64,000 nucleotides of DNA from JBFAPK01 sp040676675. GTDB lineage: Bacteria; Actinomycetota; Actinomycetes; Mycobacteriales; Micromonosporaceae. Under the pieces are notes generated by a model, which had not been told where the DNA came from, ran no database searches, and saw only the letters and a program-made list of their open reading frames with translations. Shown piece after piece: positions 9,061 to 17,917 of the stretch. How positions within the stretch are numbered: the stretch's first letter is position 1; every line of letters begins with the position of its first letter. The stretch is taken from NCBI RefSeq assembly GCF_040676675.1, contig NZ_JBFAPK010000024.1:62001-126000 (forward strand), read 5' to 3'. Made by a program: the position numbers and the translations under genes.

Positions 9061-9651
9061 ATGAGCGGGATCACGGGCGCGTTCAAGGGGTTCGGGGTCA
9101 CCTTCTCGCACATGTTCAAGAAGGTGGTCACCACCGACTACCCGTTCAAGCCGCCGGTTTCCGCCCCCCGCTACCACGGGCGGCACATCCTCAACCGGCA
9201 CCCGGACGGCTTGGAGAAGTGCATCGGCTGCGAGCTGTGCGCCTGGGCCTGCCCGGCGGACGCGATCTACGTCGAGGGCGGCGACAACACCGAGCGGGAG
9301 CGGTACTCCCCGGGTGAGCGGTACGCCAGCGTCTACCAGATCAACTACGCCCGGTGCATCTTCTGCGGCCTCTGCATCGAGGCCTGCCCGACCCGGTCGC
9401 TCACCATGAGCAACGAGTACGAGCTGGCCCGCGATTCGAGGCAGGACCTGATCTTCACGAAGGAGCAGCTGCTCGCGCCGCTGCTGCCGGGCATGGAGCA
9501 GCCGCCCCACCCGATGCGGCTGGGCGAGACCGAGAAGGACTACTACGTCGGCGCGCTGACCAACCCGGGTACCTCCGTCGGAGCCGAACGCGCCCCCTGG
9601 TCGCAGGCCCGCACCGCGGACGGCTCCGGTACGACTGGAGAAGCGTCATGA
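9061..9651 (+). CDS. nuoI: NADH-quinone oxidoreductase subunit I (2x[4Fe-4S])
   Basis: NuoI (TYKY) is a ferredoxin-like subunit holding clusters N6a and N6b, which relay electrons towards NuoB. The 196-residue product has two complete ligand sets: C54-C57-C60-C64 (CIGCELCAWACP) and C99-C102-C105-C109 (CIFCGLCIEACP). The ~50 residues after the second cluster form a hydrophilic tail. The ATG at 9061 follows GGAGGAGG, which lies inside the end of nuoH. The stop overlaps the nuoJ start as ATGA. Confidence 0.96.
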   Translation: MSGITGAFKGFGVTFSHMFKKVVTTDYPFKPPVSAPRYHGRHILNRHPDGLEKCIGCELCAWACPADAIYVEGGDNTERERYSPGERYASVYQINYARCIFCGLCIEACPTRSLTMSNEYELARDSRQDLIFTKEQLLAPLLPGMEQPPHPMRLGETEKDYYVGALTNPGTSVGAERAPWSQARTADGSGTTGEAS

Positions 9652-10418
9652 ACACGTCTACGGTGCTCGCCGCCGCGGGGGATGTCTCCACCGGCGAGCA
9701 GGTGACCTTCTGGATCCTCGCGCCGCTGGCCCTGCTCGGGGCGCTCGGCATGGTCTGGGCCCGCAACGCCGTGCACTCGGCGCTGTGGCTGGTACTGACG
9801 ATGCTCTGCCTGGGCGTCTTCTACGTGCTGCAGTCCGGGCCGTTCATCGGCATGGTGCAGATCATCGTCTACACCGGCGCGATCATGATGCTCTTCCTCT
9901 TCGTGCTGATGCTGGTCGGCCGGGACGCCTCGGACTCGCTGATCGAGACGTTGCGCGGCCAGCGGGTGGCGGCGATCCTGCTCGGGCTGGGCTTCGCGGC
10001 GCTGGTCGGCAGCGGGCTCTACCGGGCGCTGGAGGGCCGCACGGCGGCCGGCCTGGAGGCGGCCAACGCCGAGGGGAACGTGCACGGCATCGCCCGGCTG
10101 CTCTTCACCAAGTACGTCTTCGCGTTCGAGGTCACCTCGGCGCTGCTGATCACGGCGGCGGTCGGGGCGATGGTGCTGGCGCACATCGAACGGCGCAAGG
10201 AGGAGAAGGTCACGCAGCCGAGCCAGATGCGGGCCCGCTTCGCGCCGGGCAACTACCCGGGCCCAAAGCCGGGGCCGGGCGTCTTCGCCACCTCGACCTC
10301 GGTGGCGACGCCGGCGCGCCTGCCCGACGGCGGGCTCTCCGAGCGCAGCATCCCCGAGATCCTGCCGCGTCGCGAACTCTCCGAGTCGGAGATCGCGCTG
10401 AAGGGAACGGAAAAGTGA
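9648..10418 (+). CDS. nuoJ: NADH-quinone oxidoreductase subunit J
   Basis: NuoJ (ND6) is a membrane-arm subunit with five predicted helices that contributes to the proton-transfer axis near the quinone module. The start is ATG 9648, overlapping the nuoI stop, giving 256 residues. The segment VQIIVYTGAIMMLFLFVLML, with the Tyr/Gly-rich third helix, is diagnostic. The last ~75 residues form a hydrophilic, Pro-rich cytoplasmic tail. The stop lies in the third copy of the spacer element. Confidence 0.94.
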   Translation: MNTSTVLAAAGDVSTGEQVTFWILAPLALLGALGMVWARNAVHSALWLVLTMLCLGVFYVLQSGPFIGMVQIIVYTGAIMMLFLFVLMLVGRDASDSLIETLRGQRVAAILLGLGFAALVGSGLYRALEGRTAAGLEAANAEGNVHGIARLLFTKYVFAFEVTSALLITAAVGAMVLAHIERRKEEKVTQPSQMRARFAPGNYPGPKPGPGVFATSTSVATPARLPDGGLSERSIPEILPRRELSESEIALKGTEK

Positions 10419-10462
10419 GCGCGAGGAGCGAGCGCCGCGAGCCGCGCGAACGAAAGGTGGCT
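10415..10462 (+). repeat. Recurrent nuo spacer element, copy 3 (nuoJ-nuoK)
   Basis: The element begins GTGAGCGCGAGGAGCGAGC at the nuoJ stop and ends GCGAACGAAAGGTGGC just before the nuoK ATG. It matches the nuoD-nuoE spacer closely except for a short difference in the middle. Its AAAGG is the nuoK ribosome-binding sequence. Confidence 0.6.
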
Positions 10463-10467
10463 CGGCG

Positions 10468-10767
10468 ATGACGCCTGACTATTACCTGATTCTCGCCTCG
10501 GTGCTCTTCACCATCGGCGCGGTCGGTGTGCTCATCCGGCGCAACGCGATCGTCCTGTTCATGTGCATCGAGCTGATGCTCAACGCGGCCAACCTCGCGC
10601 TGGTCACGTTCAGCCGGATCAACGGTGACCTCAACGGTCAGATCATGGCGTTCTTCGTCATGGTCGTGGCCGCGGCGGAGGTCGTCGTGGGTCTGGCGAT
10701 CATCATGTCGATCTTCCGGACTCGACGCTCGGCGAGCGTCGACGACTCCAACCTGCTCAAGTACTAA
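10468..10767 (+). CDS. nuoK: NADH-quinone oxidoreductase subunit K
   Basis: NuoK (ND4L) is a small antiporter-like subunit of the complex I membrane arm. The 99-residue product has the expected length and three transmembrane helices. The helix containing FMCIELMLNAANL carries the conserved Glu needed for proton translocation, and a second conserved Glu sits in AAAEVVVGLAI. The start is ATG 10468 after AAAGG in the spacer element. Twelve bases separate it from nuoL. Confidence 0.96.
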   Translation: MTPDYYLILASVLFTIGAVGVLIRRNAIVLFMCIELMLNAANLALVTFSRINGDLNGQIMAFFVMVVAAAEVVVGLAIIMSIFRTRRSASVDDSNLLKY

Positions 10768-10779
10768 AGGGGCCCACGA

Positions 10780-12768
10780 GTGGAAGAGATTCTGTCGAGC
10801 GCCCACGCCCTGTCGGCCTCAGCCGTCGCCGGCGTACCGGCGCAGCCGATCGCGGCGGTCGAGTACGCGCCCGCGACCGGACTGCTCAGCACCGTCTGGC
10901 TGCTGGTCGCGATCCCGCTGGTCAGCGCGGCGATCCTGCTGGTGCTCGGCCGCCGGGCCGACCGGTGGGGCCACTGGCTGGGTGTGGCCAGCGTCGGGGT
11001 GGCCTTCGTGCTCGGCCTGACCTACTTCTTCCAGCTTCGTGGGCTCGAGAACCGGGCGGTCCAGCGGAGCCTGTGGGAGTTCATCGCGGTCGGCAACCTC
11101 AAGGTGGACTTCGGCCTGCTCTTCGATCCGCTGGCCGCCGTCTTCGTACTGCTGATCACGGGCGTGGGTTTCCTGATCCACGTCTACGCCACCGGCTACA
11201 TGTCGCACGACCCCGGCCGGCGCCGCTTCTTCGGGTACTTCAACCTGTTCGTCGCGGCCATGCTCCTGCTGGTGCTCGGCAACAACTACGTGATGCTCTA
11301 CGTCGGCTGGGAGGGGGTCGGCCTCGCGTCGTACCTGCTGATCTCCTTCTGGTACGAGCGGCCGTCGGCGGCCACCGCGGGCAAGAAGGCGTTCCTGATG
11401 AACCGCGTCGGTGACGCGGGCCTGGCGATCGCCATCTTCATCATGTTCGCGACCCTCGGCACCACCCAGTACGACCAGGTCTTCAGCAGCGTCGAGGGAC
11501 TGACCGCCGGTACCGTGCTGGTTCTGGGCCTGCTGCTGCTGCTCGGTGCGACCGGCAAGTCCGGCCAGTTCCCGCTCCAGGCGTGGCTGCCGGACGCGAT
11601 GGAGGGCCCGACCCCGGTCTCCGCGCTGATCCACGCCGCCACGATGGTGACCGCGGGCGTCTACCTGATCGCCCGCTCGAACCCGATCTTCTCGTCGAAC
11701 GGCACCCTGCAGACCGTGGTGGTCAGCGTCGGCGCGGTCACCCTGCTGATGGGCTGCGTCATCGGCGCCGCGAAGGACGACATCAAGCGGGTGCTGGCCT
11801 GGTCGACGGTGAGCCAGATCGGCTACATGTTCCTCGGCGTCGGGCTCGGCGGCGGGGCGTACGCGCTGGCGATCGTGCACCTGCTCGCGCACGGCTTCTT
11901 CAAGGCCAACATGTTCCTCGGCGCCGGTTCCGTGATGCACGGGATGAAGGACCAGGTGGACATCCGCCGCTTCGGTGGGCTGGCCAAGCACATGAAGATC
12001 ACCTGGATCACCTTCGGCCTGGGCTGGCTGGCGATCATCGGCATCCCGCCGCTCTCCGGCTACTTCTCCAAGGAGCCGATCATCGCGGCCGCGTTCGAGC
12101 GCGAGGGCTGGACCGCCTGGCTGTACGGCGGTGCCGCGCTGCTCGGCGCCGGACTCACCGCGTTCTACATGACGCGGCTCTTCGTGCTCACCTTCCACGG
12201 CCCGGCGCGCTGGACCGAGGACATCCACCACCCGCACGAGTCCCCGCCCGTGATGACCGTACCGCTGATCCTGCTGGCGGCCGGCTCGGTCGCCGCCGGT
12301 GGCCTGATGGCCAGCCCCGTGCCGCACTGGCTCACGCCGGTGCTCGGGCACGAGGGCGAGGAGGCGGTCCACCCGGTGCTGTCGCACACGCTGATCACCA
12401 TCCTCTCCATCGTGGTGACCGTGCTCGGCGCCGGGCTGGCCTGGGCGCTGTTCCGCAACGGCACCGCCATGCAGGAGCAGCCCGCCGGTCCGCTGGTCCG
12501 CGCCGCCCGGCGCAACCTCTACACCGACGCCTTCAACGAGGCGGTCTTCGAGAAGCCCGGCATCTTCCTGACGCGGGCGCTGGTCTACCTGGACAACCGG
12601 GGCATCGACGGGATCGTCAACGGGCTGGCCGCCGCGGTCGGCGGCGGGTCCGGGCGACTGCGCCGGCTGCAGACCGGCTTCGTCCGGTCGTACGCGATGT
12701 CCATGCTCACCGGCGCCCTGCTGGTGGTGGCGGCCTTCCTGGCGGTGCAGATGGGGTGGCTGGCGTGA
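10780..12768 (+). CDS. nuoL: NADH-quinone oxidoreductase subunit L (proton channel)
   Basis: NuoL (ND5) is the distal Mrp-antiporter-like proton pump of complex I with a long lateral C-terminal helix. The GTG at 10780 gives 662 residues, a normal length. Visible marks are NNYVMLYVGWEGVGLASYLL (helix with the conserved Glu), LLLLGATGKSGQFPLQAWLPDAMEGPTPVSA split across adjacent helices (conserved Lys), and the DDIKRVLAWSTVSQIGYMF region. The C-terminal piping-helix part follows residue ~540. A 124-base gap without coding signal separates it from nuoM; this gap holds several GC-rich inverted repeats. Confidence 0.95.
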   Translation: MEEILSSAHALSASAVAGVPAQPIAAVEYAPATGLLSTVWLLVAIPLVSAAILLVLGRRADRWGHWLGVASVGVAFVLGLTYFFQLRGLENRAVQRSLWEFIAVGNLKVDFGLLFDPLAAVFVLLITGVGFLIHVYATGYMSHDPGRRRFFGYFNLFVAAMLLLVLGNNYVMLYVGWEGVGLASYLLISFWYERPSAATAGKKAFLMNRVGDAGLAIAIFIMFATLGTTQYDQVFSSVEGLTAGTVLVLGLLLLLGATGKSGQFPLQAWLPDAMEGPTPVSALIHAATMVTAGVYLIARSNPIFSSNGTLQTVVVSVGAVTLLMGCVIGAAKDDIKRVLAWSTVSQIGYMFLGVGLGGGAYALAIVHLLAHGFFKANMFLGAGSVMHGMKDQVDIRRFGGLAKHMKITWITFGLGWLAIIGIPPLSGYFSKEPIIAAAFEREGWTAWLYGGAALLGAGLTAFYMTRLFVLTFHGPARWTEDIHHPHESPPVMTVPLILLAAGSVAAGGLMASPVPHWLTPVLGHEGEEAVHPVLSHTLITILSIVVTVLGAGLAWALFRNGTAMQEQPAGPLVRAARRNLYTDAFNEAVFEKPGIFLTRALVYLDNRGIDGIVNGLAAAVGGGSGRLRRLQTGFVRSYAMSMLTGALLVVAAFLAVQMGWLA

Positions 12769-12892
12769 GAGATACGAGCCGGACCGCCGTCGCCGGCGGA
12801 TCCCACGACGGAGGCAGGCACGGGTCGCCGGCGGGTGCAGCGTCGCGCGGCCCGCGGTCTGGCGACCCGAAACAGGAGAGGCACGCCGAATA

Positions 12893-14425
12893 ATGTCCGA
12901 CTTCCCCTTCCTCTCGGTGCTGACCATCGCACCGCTGGTCGGCGCGCTGGTCGTGGCGTTCCTGCCGCGCAGCCGGCCGGAGCTGGCCAAGCGGGTCGCG
13001 CTGGTCTGGTCACTGGCCGTCCTGGTGCTGTCCGCCTTCATGTGGGTGGCGTTCAAGGCCGGCGGGGACCGGTTGCAGTTCCGCGAGTCGTACGAGTGGA
13101 TCCCGCGCTGGGGGGTGAACTTCACCTTCGCGGCGGACGGCATCGCCCTGGTGATGCTGATGCTCATCGCGGTGCTGGTGCCGCTGGTGATCCTGGCCTC
13201 GTGGCACGACGCCGACAACTCGAAGCGCTCGGTGCCGGTCTACTTCGCGCTGCTGCTGGTCCTCGAGTGCACGATGATCGGCGTCTTCGCCGCCGCCGAC
13301 GTCTTCCTCTTCTACGTCTTCTTCGAGGTCATGCTGGTCCCGATGTACTTCCTGATCGGAAGCTACGGCGGCCAGCAGCGCCAGTACGCGGCGGTGAAGT
13401 TCTTCCTCTACTCCCTGGTCGGCGGCCTCTTCATGCTGGCCGCGGTGATCGGCCTCTGGGTGGTCGGCGGGAAGACCTTCGACTGGCAGGCGCTGACCCA
13501 GATCGACATCTCCACCGGTACGGAGCGCTGGCTCTTCCTCGGCTTCTTCGTCGCCTTCGCGATCAAGGCGCCGTTCTTCCCGTTCCACACCTGGCTACCC
13601 GACGCCGGTGGGGCCGCGCCGGCCGGTGCCGCGGCGCTGCTGGTCGGCGTGCTCGACAAGGTCGGCACCTTCGGCATCCTGCGGTACTGCCTGCCGCTCT
13701 TCCCCGAGGCGTCGCGCTGGTTCGCCCCGTGGGCGATCGCGCTCGCGGTGATCGGCATCATCTACGCCGCGCTGCTCGCGATCGGGCAGAACGACCTCAA
13801 GCGGCTGGTCTCGTACACCTCGATCGCCCACTTCGGCTTCATCGGGGTCGGCATCTTCGCCTTCACCAGCCAGGGCGGCACCGGTGCGGTGCTCTACATG
13901 CTCAACCACGGCCTCGCCACCGGCCTGCTCTTCCTGGTGGTCGGCATGCTGGTCGCCCGGCGCGGCTCGGCCCTGGTGGGTGACTTCGGCGGGGCCGGCA
14001 AGCTGATGCCGCTGCTGGCCGGCGTCCTCTTCTTCGCCGGTCTCGCCTCGCTGGCGCTGCCCGGTACGGCGCCGTTCATCTCCGAGTTCCTGGTGCTGAT
14101 TGGTACGTTCACGGTCAACAAGCCGGTCGCCGTGATCGCCACGCTCGGCATCATCCTGGCGGCGGCGTACGTGCTCTGGATGGTGCAGCGCACCACCCAG
14201 GGGACGCTCAACCCGGCGCTCACCGAGGTCGAGGCCATGCGCCGGGACCTCAGCCTGCGGGAGAAGGTCGTGGTCGCCCCGCTGATCCTGCTGCTCCTGC
14301 TGCTCGGCTTCTACCCGAAGCCGGTCACCGATGTCATCAACCCCGCCGTGCAGGCCACCATGCAGGACGTCGGCAAGTCCGATCCCGCACCGACCGTCGG
14401 CACCGTGCAGGAGGCCGCCAAATGA
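12893..14425 (+). CDS. nuoM: NADH-quinone oxidoreductase subunit M (proton channel)
   Basis: NuoM (ND4) is the middle antiporter-like pump of the membrane arm. The ATG at 12893 follows an AGGAGAGG-type site and gives 510 residues with about 14 helices. Family marks are FYVFFEVMLVPMYFLIG (conserved Glu), FAIKAPFFPFHTWLPDA (conserved Lys) and NDLKRLVSYTSIAHFGFIG. Its last bases overlap the nuoN ATG (ATGA). Confidence 0.96.
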   Translation: MSDFPFLSVLTIAPLVGALVVAFLPRSRPELAKRVALVWSLAVLVLSAFMWVAFKAGGDRLQFRESYEWIPRWGVNFTFAADGIALVMLMLIAVLVPLVILASWHDADNSKRSVPVYFALLLVLECTMIGVFAAADVFLFYVFFEVMLVPMYFLIGSYGGQQRQYAAVKFFLYSLVGGLFMLAAVIGLWVVGGKTFDWQALTQIDISTGTERWLFLGFFVAFAIKAPFFPFHTWLPDAGGAAPAGAAALLVGVLDKVGTFGILRYCLPLFPEASRWFAPWAIALAVIGIIYAALLAIGQNDLKRLVSYTSIAHFGFIGVGIFAFTSQGGTGAVLYMLNHGLATGLLFLVVGMLVARRGSALVGDFGGAGKLMPLLAGVLFFAGLASLALPGTAPFISEFLVLIGTFTVNKPVAVIATLGIILAAAYVLWMVQRTTQGTLNPALTEVEAMRRDLSLREKVVVAPLILLLLLLGFYPKPVTDVINPAVQATMQDVGKSDPAPTVGTVQEAAK

Positions 14426-15978
14426 ATGAGTTGAAGCTGCCGCAGATCGACTATTCGGCACTCGCTCCGATGCTGATCCTCTTCGGCGCCGCCTGCCTGG
14501 GCGTACTCGTCGAGGCGTTCGTACCCCGGCGCCGGCGCCACGTCGTGCAGCTGCTCCTCGGCCTGGCCGCCCTGGTGGCCTCGCTCGTGATGGTCGTGCT
14601 GCACGCCGACGACCGGCTGCTCACCGCCGGCCAGGCGGTCGCCATCGACGGGCCCACGCTCTTCCTCCAGGGCGGCATCCTGGTCCTCGCGATCGTGGCG
14701 CTGCTGCTGATCGGCGAGCGTTCGGTCGAGCGCGGCGGCGCCTTCGTGGCGCACGCCGCGGTCGTCGCCGGGTCCACCGAGGACCGCGCGCAGGCCGAGC
14801 GGCAGGGCGGGGCCACCGAGGTGTACCCGCTGACGATGTTCGCGGTCGCCGGCATGCTGCTCTTCGTCGCCGCGAACGACCTGCTGACGATGTTCATCGC
14901 GTTGGAGGTCTTCTCGCTGCCGCTCTACCTGCTCTGCGCGCTGGCCCGCCGCCGGCGGCTGCTGAGCCAGGAGGCCGCGCTCAAGTACTTCATGCTCGGC
15001 GCGTACGCCTCCGCGTTCTTCCTCTTCGGCGTGGCCCTGATCTACGGCTTCACGGTGAACGTCAACGCCGGCTCCGGCGGGGTCGAGTTCGCGACCATCC
15101 ACGCGGCGGTCGTGCAGAACTCGGCGACCAGCCCGGTGCTGCTCTACGCGGGCATCGCGATGCTCTCGATCGGGCTGCTCTTCAAGGCCGCGGCGGCGCC
15201 GTTCCACGTCTGGACGCCCGACGTCTACCAGGGCGCGCCCACCCCGATCACCGGCTTCATGGCGGCCTGCACCAAGGTCGCGGCCTTCGGCGGGCTGCTG
15301 CGCGTGCTCTATGTCGCGATCTCCGGTGCCGCCTGGGACTTCACCCCGGTGCTCGGCGGCGTCGCGGTGCTCACCATGCTGGTCGGCGCGGTGCTCGCGG
15401 TCACCCAGACCGACATCAAGCGGCTGCTGGCGTACTCGTCGGTGGCGAACGCCGGCTACCTGCTGGTCGGGGTGCTGGCCCTGAACAAGGACGGCCTCTC
15501 CAGCACCATGTTCTACCTGGTGTCGTACGGCTTCACGGTGATCGCGGCGTTCGCCGTGGTGACCCTGGTGCGGGACGCCGACGGGGAGGCCACCCACCTG
15601 TCCCGCTGGGCGGGCCTGGGGCGGCGTTCCCCGCTCTACGCCGGTCTGTTCACCTTCATCCTGCTCGCCTTCGCCGGCATCCCGCTCACCAGCGGCTTCA
15701 CCAGCAAGTTCGCGGTCTTCGGGGCGGCGCTGGACGGCGGGCAGAGCTGGCTGGTGATCGCCGGTGTGGTGACGAGCATGATCCTCGCCTTCCCGTACCT
15801 GCGGGTGGTGGTCATGATGTGGCTCTCCGAGCCCGGCGACTCGACCCCCGCCGTGACGGTACCGGGCGGCCTCACCGCCGCCGCGCTCATGATCGGCGTG
15901 GTCGCCACGCTGGTCCTGGGGGTGGCGCCGGCGCCGCTGCTGGACCTCGCCAACGGCGCCGCCGAATTCGTGCGATGA
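14422..15978 (+). CDS. nuoN: NADH-quinone oxidoreductase subunit N (proton channel)
   Basis: NuoN (ND2) is the antiporter-like pump closest to the NuoAJK module. The ATG at 14422 overlaps the nuoM stop and yields 518 residues. Diagnostic segments include LLTMFIALEVFSLPLYLLCA (conserved Glu), LLFKAAAAPFHVWTPDVYQG (conserved Lys) and TDIKRLLAYSSVANAGYLL. It is the last subunit gene of the operon. GC-rich inverted repeats lie between its stop and the prenyl synthase, but none is a convincing terminator, so read-through is likely. Confidence 0.96.
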   Translation: MNELKLPQIDYSALAPMLILFGAACLGVLVEAFVPRRRRHVVQLLLGLAALVASLVMVVLHADDRLLTAGQAVAIDGPTLFLQGGILVLAIVALLLIGERSVERGGAFVAHAAVVAGSTEDRAQAERQGGATEVYPLTMFAVAGMLLFVAANDLLTMFIALEVFSLPLYLLCALARRRRLLSQEAALKYFMLGAYASAFFLFGVALIYGFTVNVNAGSGGVEFATIHAAVVQNSATSPVLLYAGIAMLSIGLLFKAAAAPFHVWTPDVYQGAPTPITGFMAACTKVAAFGGLLRVLYVAISGAAWDFTPVLGGVAVLTMLVGAVLAVTQTDIKRLLAYSSVANAGYLLVGVLALNKDGLSSTMFYLVSYGFTVIAAFAVVTLVRDADGEATHLSRWAGLGRRSPLYAGLFTFILLAFAGIPLTSGFTSKFAVFGAALDGGQSWLVIAGVVTSMILAFPYLRVVVMMWLSEPGDSTPAVTVPGGLTAAALMIGVVATLVLGVAPAPLLDLANGAAEFVR

Positions 15979-16050
15979 CGGTCGGCGCCCCTCTTCCGCC
16001 CCGGGGCGCCGGCCAGCCACCCCCACCAGGGCTGGTTGGGCCGGTGTGGC

Positions 16051-17082
16051 ATGGTTGAAAGCGTGGGGAGACCGGCTGAGAGCCTGAGCGGGATCGGACT
16101 CGACTTCGTCGACGAGCGCGTCGAGGCATCGGCGACGAGCGTGCTGACGGCGGTCGAGTCCGAACTGCGGACGTGCGTGACGAGTGCGGACCCGTTCGTC
16201 ACCGAGGCGGCCCGGCACCTGCTGGAGGCGGGCGGCAAGCGGTTCCGTCCACTGCTGGTGGCGCTGGGTGCACAGTTCGGTGACCCCGAGTCACCGCTGG
16301 TGGTACCGGCGGCGGTGGTGATGGAACTCACCCACCTCGCCACCCTCTACCACGACGACGTGATGGACGAGGCGGCGGTGCGGCGGGGGGCACCGAGCGC
16401 CAACTCGCGCTGGACCAATTCGGTCGCCATCCTGGTCGGGGACTACCTCTTCGCCCGCGCCGCCGACCTGGCGGCCAGCCTCGGTACGGAGGCCGTCCGG
16501 CTCCAGGCGCGGACCTTCGCCCGGCTGGTGCACGGCCAGATCGCCGAGACGATCGGGCCCCGGCCCGGTGACGACCCGGTCGAGCACTACCTGCACGTGC
16601 TCTCCGAGAAGACCGGCTCGCTGATCGCCACCTCGGCGCGGTTCGGCGGCATGTTCGGCGGCGCCGCGCCGGAGCACGTCGGGGCGCTCGCCGGGTACGG
16701 CGAGGTCATCGGCATCGCGTTCCAGCTCTCGGACGACCTGCTCGACATCGCCTCCGAGTCGGTGCAGTCGGGCAAGACCCCCGGCACCGACCTGCGGGAG
16801 GGCGTACCGACGCTGCCGGTGCTCTACGCGCTGGCCTCGGACGACTCCGACGCGGCCTCGGTACGGCTGCGGGAGATCCTCTCCCTCGGCCCGGTCACCG
16901 ACGACGACCTGCACGCCGAGGCGCTCGGGCTGCTGCGCGAGTCGCCGGCGCTGAAGCGGGCCCGGGAGACGGTGCGCTCGTACGCCGAGGACGCGCGGGA
17001 GCGGCTGTCGCCGCTGCCGGACACGGCCCCGCGCCGCGCGCTGGAATCGCTCTGCGACTTCATCGCCGACCGGACCAGCTGA
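16051..17082 (+). CDS. Polyprenyl diphosphate synthase (probable menaquinone side-chain enzyme)
   Basis: The family condenses isopentenyl diphosphate onto an allylic diphosphate to make long trans-prenyl chains. The 343-residue product has both aspartate-rich motifs: DDVMD at 102-106 (in ATLYHDDVMDEA) and DDLLD at 228-232 (in FQLSDDLLDIAS), plus the GGKRFRP substrate loop at 61-67. ATG 16051 was chosen; TTG 16036 and GTG 16063 are alternatives. Position right after nuo suggests synthesis of the menaquinone tail used by complex I (heptaprenyl to decaprenyl class). Chain length cannot be read reliably from the sequence. Confidence 0.88.
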   Translation: MVESVGRPAESLSGIGLDFVDERVEASATSVLTAVESELRTCVTSADPFVTEAARHLLEAGGKRFRPLLVALGAQFGDPESPLVVPAAVVMELTHLATLYHDDVMDEAAVRRGAPSANSRWTNSVAILVGDYLFARAADLAASLGTEAVRLQARTFARLVHGQIAETIGPRPGDDPVEHYLHVLSEKTGSLIATSARFGGMFGGAAPEHVGALAGYGEVIGIAFQLSDDLLDIASESVQSGKTPGTDLREGVPTLPVLYALASDDSDAASVRLREILSLGPVTDDDLHAEALGLLRESPALKRARETVRSYAEDARERLSPLPDTAPRRALESLCDFIADRTS

Positions 17083-17091
17083 CCTCTCCGG

Positions 17092-17886
17092 ATGCCGACC
17101 GGCGCGGTGGATCGCCAAGCCGAACGGGCCGAGCTGCACCGGCTCTGCGTCGACCGGCTCGGCGCGTACGCCGGTCCGCGGTTCGCGGCCATGGCCCGGC
17201 CCGGATTCCGGCTCGAACCGGCCGACGACGACGGCGCGAGCGCCGACCGGTGCTGGCTCGGCGGTCCGGCGCTGCTCGAACCGGGCACGCCCTGGCCGGA
17301 GTGCGCCGGGATCCCGCTCAGCCCGCTCGCCGTCCTCGACACCGACCTGCTCGCCCCCTGGCTCGGTACGGAGTTGCCGGGGCGGCCCGGGCTGCTCAAC
17401 TTCTTCGTCTTCGCGCCGGAGCTGCCGTACGAGGCGGTACGGCACGTGCGGCTCGACGATCCGGTGAGCTGGCGGGTGCTGCCGGCGGATCCGGCGCGGG
17501 CGGTGCCGGTCGGCGCCCCGGAGCCCGCGGCGACCTTCCCGATGGCCCGGCTGCGCGCCGAGCCGGTGCTCACCCTCCCGGACCAGTGGGAGTACGCCGT
17601 CGACGCGCTCGACTTCGGCCCGGATGAGCCGGACCGGATACCGGCGCTGGAGGTCGGCCCGGTCGTCGAGGCGTGGGCCGAGCGGGTCGGCGCGCGGCAC
17701 CAGGCGTTCGGCTGGCCGGCGCTGGAGAGCACCACCCCGATCGTGCCGGCCGGGGAGGCGTACACCTGCCTGCTCAAGGTGCTGGACCATCCGGGGAATC
17801 CGCCGGTGGTGTACTTCACGATCCCCACCGAGGCGCTGCGGGCCGGCGACCTCGCCCGGGCCCGGGTGACGTACGAGACCTTCTGA
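17092..17886 (+). CDS. DUF1963 (YwqG-like) protein
   Basis: The 264-residue soluble protein has the DUF1963 pattern: a Gly/Pro-rich start CWLGGPALLEPGTPWPECAG, then PLAVLDTDLL, PGLLNFFVFAPE and a C-terminal region ending LKVLDHPGNPPVVYFTI. Members such as B. subtilis YwqG have no proven biochemical role and occur mostly as single genes. It lies nine bases behind the prenyl synthase, so it is probably cotranscribed, but nothing links it to quinone synthesis. It converges on the beta-helix gene across 31 bases. The family call is from memory of the motif pattern. Confidence 0.65.
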   Translation: MPTGAVDRQAERAELHRLCVDRLGAYAGPRFAAMARPGFRLEPADDDGASADRCWLGGPALLEPGTPWPECAGIPLSPLAVLDTDLLAPWLGTELPGRPGLLNFFVFAPELPYEAVRHVRLDDPVSWRVLPADPARAVPVGAPEPAATFPMARLRAEPVLTLPDQWEYAVDALDFGPDEPDRIPALEVGPVVEAWAERVGARHQAFGWPALESTTPIVPAGEAYTCLLKVLDHPGNPPVVYFTIPTEALRAGDLARARVTYETF

Positions 17887-17917
17887 CCCGACCCGCCCGC
17901 CCGGGCGAGATCCGCCC

